Shown here: one piece after another, positions 63,442 through 64,000 of the stretch
How positions within the stretch are numbered: the first letter of the stretch is position 1
Layout of the letters: the number at the start of each line of letters is the position of its first letter
Assembly (NCBI GenBank): GCA_904501675.1
Contig: CAJGCL010000001.1
Coordinates: forward strand, 32,323 to 96,322
DNA: 64,000 nt
Direction of reading: 5' to 3'
Source of the DNA: Clostridiaceae bacterium
GTDB taxonomy: Bacteria; Bacillota; Clostridia; Oscillospirales; Acutalibacteraceae
Position numbers and translations under genes: made by a program
Notes under the pieces: model-generated
Seen by the model: only the letters and a program-made list of their open reading frames with translations
What the model was told of the DNA's origin: nothing
The model's database searches: none

Positions 63442-64000
63442 CTACTCCAAATCTTTTGATATTGCTAATGTAAGCAATGTGAAATCATCATTTTTAGATG
63501 GTTGAGAATTTCGTATTACCTTTGATATATCTGTTGTAAATTCTTTAACATTTCCGCTACCGAAAACCTTAAGAGCGTTTCTTAACTGCCAAAAATCCTC
63601 TTCACGCACGCCATCTGAACACAAAACAATAACATCGCCAGAGCCAACGGTAGCAGTCCCCGAGCTTACCTCAACACCACTTAAAATGCCTAATGGTAAT
63701 GAATCGAAGCCTAAATTTGAAATTTTCCCTTTTCGCTTTACCAATGTATCCTGAGCGCCACATTTATAGAACTCCGCTCTACCCGTATGTAAATCAATGA
63801 CTACTAAATCAAGAGTTACAGAACACTCATCACCTGATTTTGAAATAAGCGAGGTATTCACAGTATTAATGGCAGAATTAATGCCAAAGCCTGCTTTTAT
63901 AAGCTTTTCAAGGAGATTTACGGCAAGACTCGAGGCAACTGCTGCCTTTGAGCCTGTGCCCATTCCGTCGCAGATAATGGCATAAAAATACCCTTTTGAA
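63442..64000 (-). CDS. spoIIE: SpoIIE C-terminal phosphatase domain (5' end outside window)
   Basis: PP2C-type phosphatase that dephosphorylates SpoIIAA and so activates sigma-F in the forespore. Only the C-terminal 185 or so codons are present. The upstream part reads IICDGMGTGSKAAVASSLAV, the metal-binding DGMG motif, then TLDLVVIDLHTGRAEFYKCGA, LPLGILSGVEV, VLCSDGVREE and KNDDFTLLTLAI. The internal ATG at 63963 is not a start: the frame continues past the window edge. Unusual direct linkage to clpC. Confidence 0.88.
   Translation of the reverse strand, partial: SKGYFYAIICDGMGTGSKAAVASSLAVNLLEKLIKAGFGINSAINTVNTSLISKSGDECSVTLDLVVIDLHTGRAEFYKCGAQDTLVKRKGKISNLGFDSLPLGILSGVEVSSGTATVGSGDVIVLCSDGVREEDFWQLRNALKVFGSGNVKEFTTDISKVIRNSQPSKNDDFTLLTLAISKDLE

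Noticed and set aside
63797..63985. Plus-strand short frame at the right edge
   Set aside because: It is antisense to the SpoIIE phosphatase domain, whose motifs are intact.

Overview
The window is AT-rich and looks like the chromosome of an endospore-forming, Gram-positive Clostridia member, most likely an Oscillospirales/Ruminococcaceae-type gut bacterium. The reasons are the sporulation genes (spoIVB, pdaB, ytfJ/gerW-like, the C-terminal end of spoIIE), the classic Firmicutes order yicC-remA-gmk-rpoZ-priA-def-fmt-rsmB-rlmN-prpC-prkC, purine-rich Shine-Dalgarno sites, several TTG/GTG starts, and accessory genes typical of gut Clostridia (GH29 fucosidase, LRR/FN3 surface protein, giant RHS/YD protein). 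I see no rRNA, tRNA, CRISPR array, prophage or replication origin.

Layout. 1-16.7 kb (minus): a dense operon running from a site-2 protease and scpA/scpB through ytfI, ytfJ, a D,D-carboxypeptidase, rluB, yicC, remA, gmk, rpoZ, priA, def, fmt, a zinc peptidase, rsmB and rlmN to the prpC/prkC phosphatase-kinase pair; a strong sigma-A-like promoter sits at its head (16728-16756). 16.8-24.6 kb (minus): c-di-AMP synthase cdaA, its regulator cdaR, a lipoprotein with calcium-loop repeats, a response regulator and histidine kinase, yqhQ and prmC, with a promoter at 24580-24608. 24.6-27.8 kb (minus): aminotransferase, ispF, then a terminator-like hairpin, a DUF3343 protein and a cysteine-desulfurase-family enzyme. 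28.0-31.6 kb (plus): two flavin oxidoreductases and pdaB. 31.6-38.2 kb (minus): spoIVB, pfkA, dnaE, araD. 38.3-40.7 kb (plus): lipoprotein and metallophosphoesterase.

40.8-49.7 kb is the accessory island and the most interesting part. A 2119-residue secreted RHS/YD-repeat protein ends in an amidase-like putative toxin domain, followed directly by a small membrane-anchored immunity candidate. After it come an orphan lipoprotein, a severed RHS-core remnant and a REP-associated tyrosine transposase (RAYT). Six copies of a small hairpin with an invariant AGAACCGTCCC core and compensating stem changes separate these genes, often touching their stop codons. A different hairpin family carrying a GTAG foot brackets the whole block. 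49.9-64 kb (minus, except one small ORF) returns to mostly housekeeping genes: trpS, fhs, an unknown protein, a surface LRR/FN3 protein, a short-chain reductase, a lipoprotein, DUF5662, a fucosidase, rlmA, nrdR, clpC and spoIIE.

No gene-free stretch exceeds about 300 bases. The largest gaps (42521-42763 and 49621-49875) hold the hairpin repeats and a terminator described below; the others are promoter regions. Start sites were moved from the longest reading frame where a Shine-Dalgarno site or family alignment supported it; each case is explained. All assignments come from reading motifs and gene order, with no database search.
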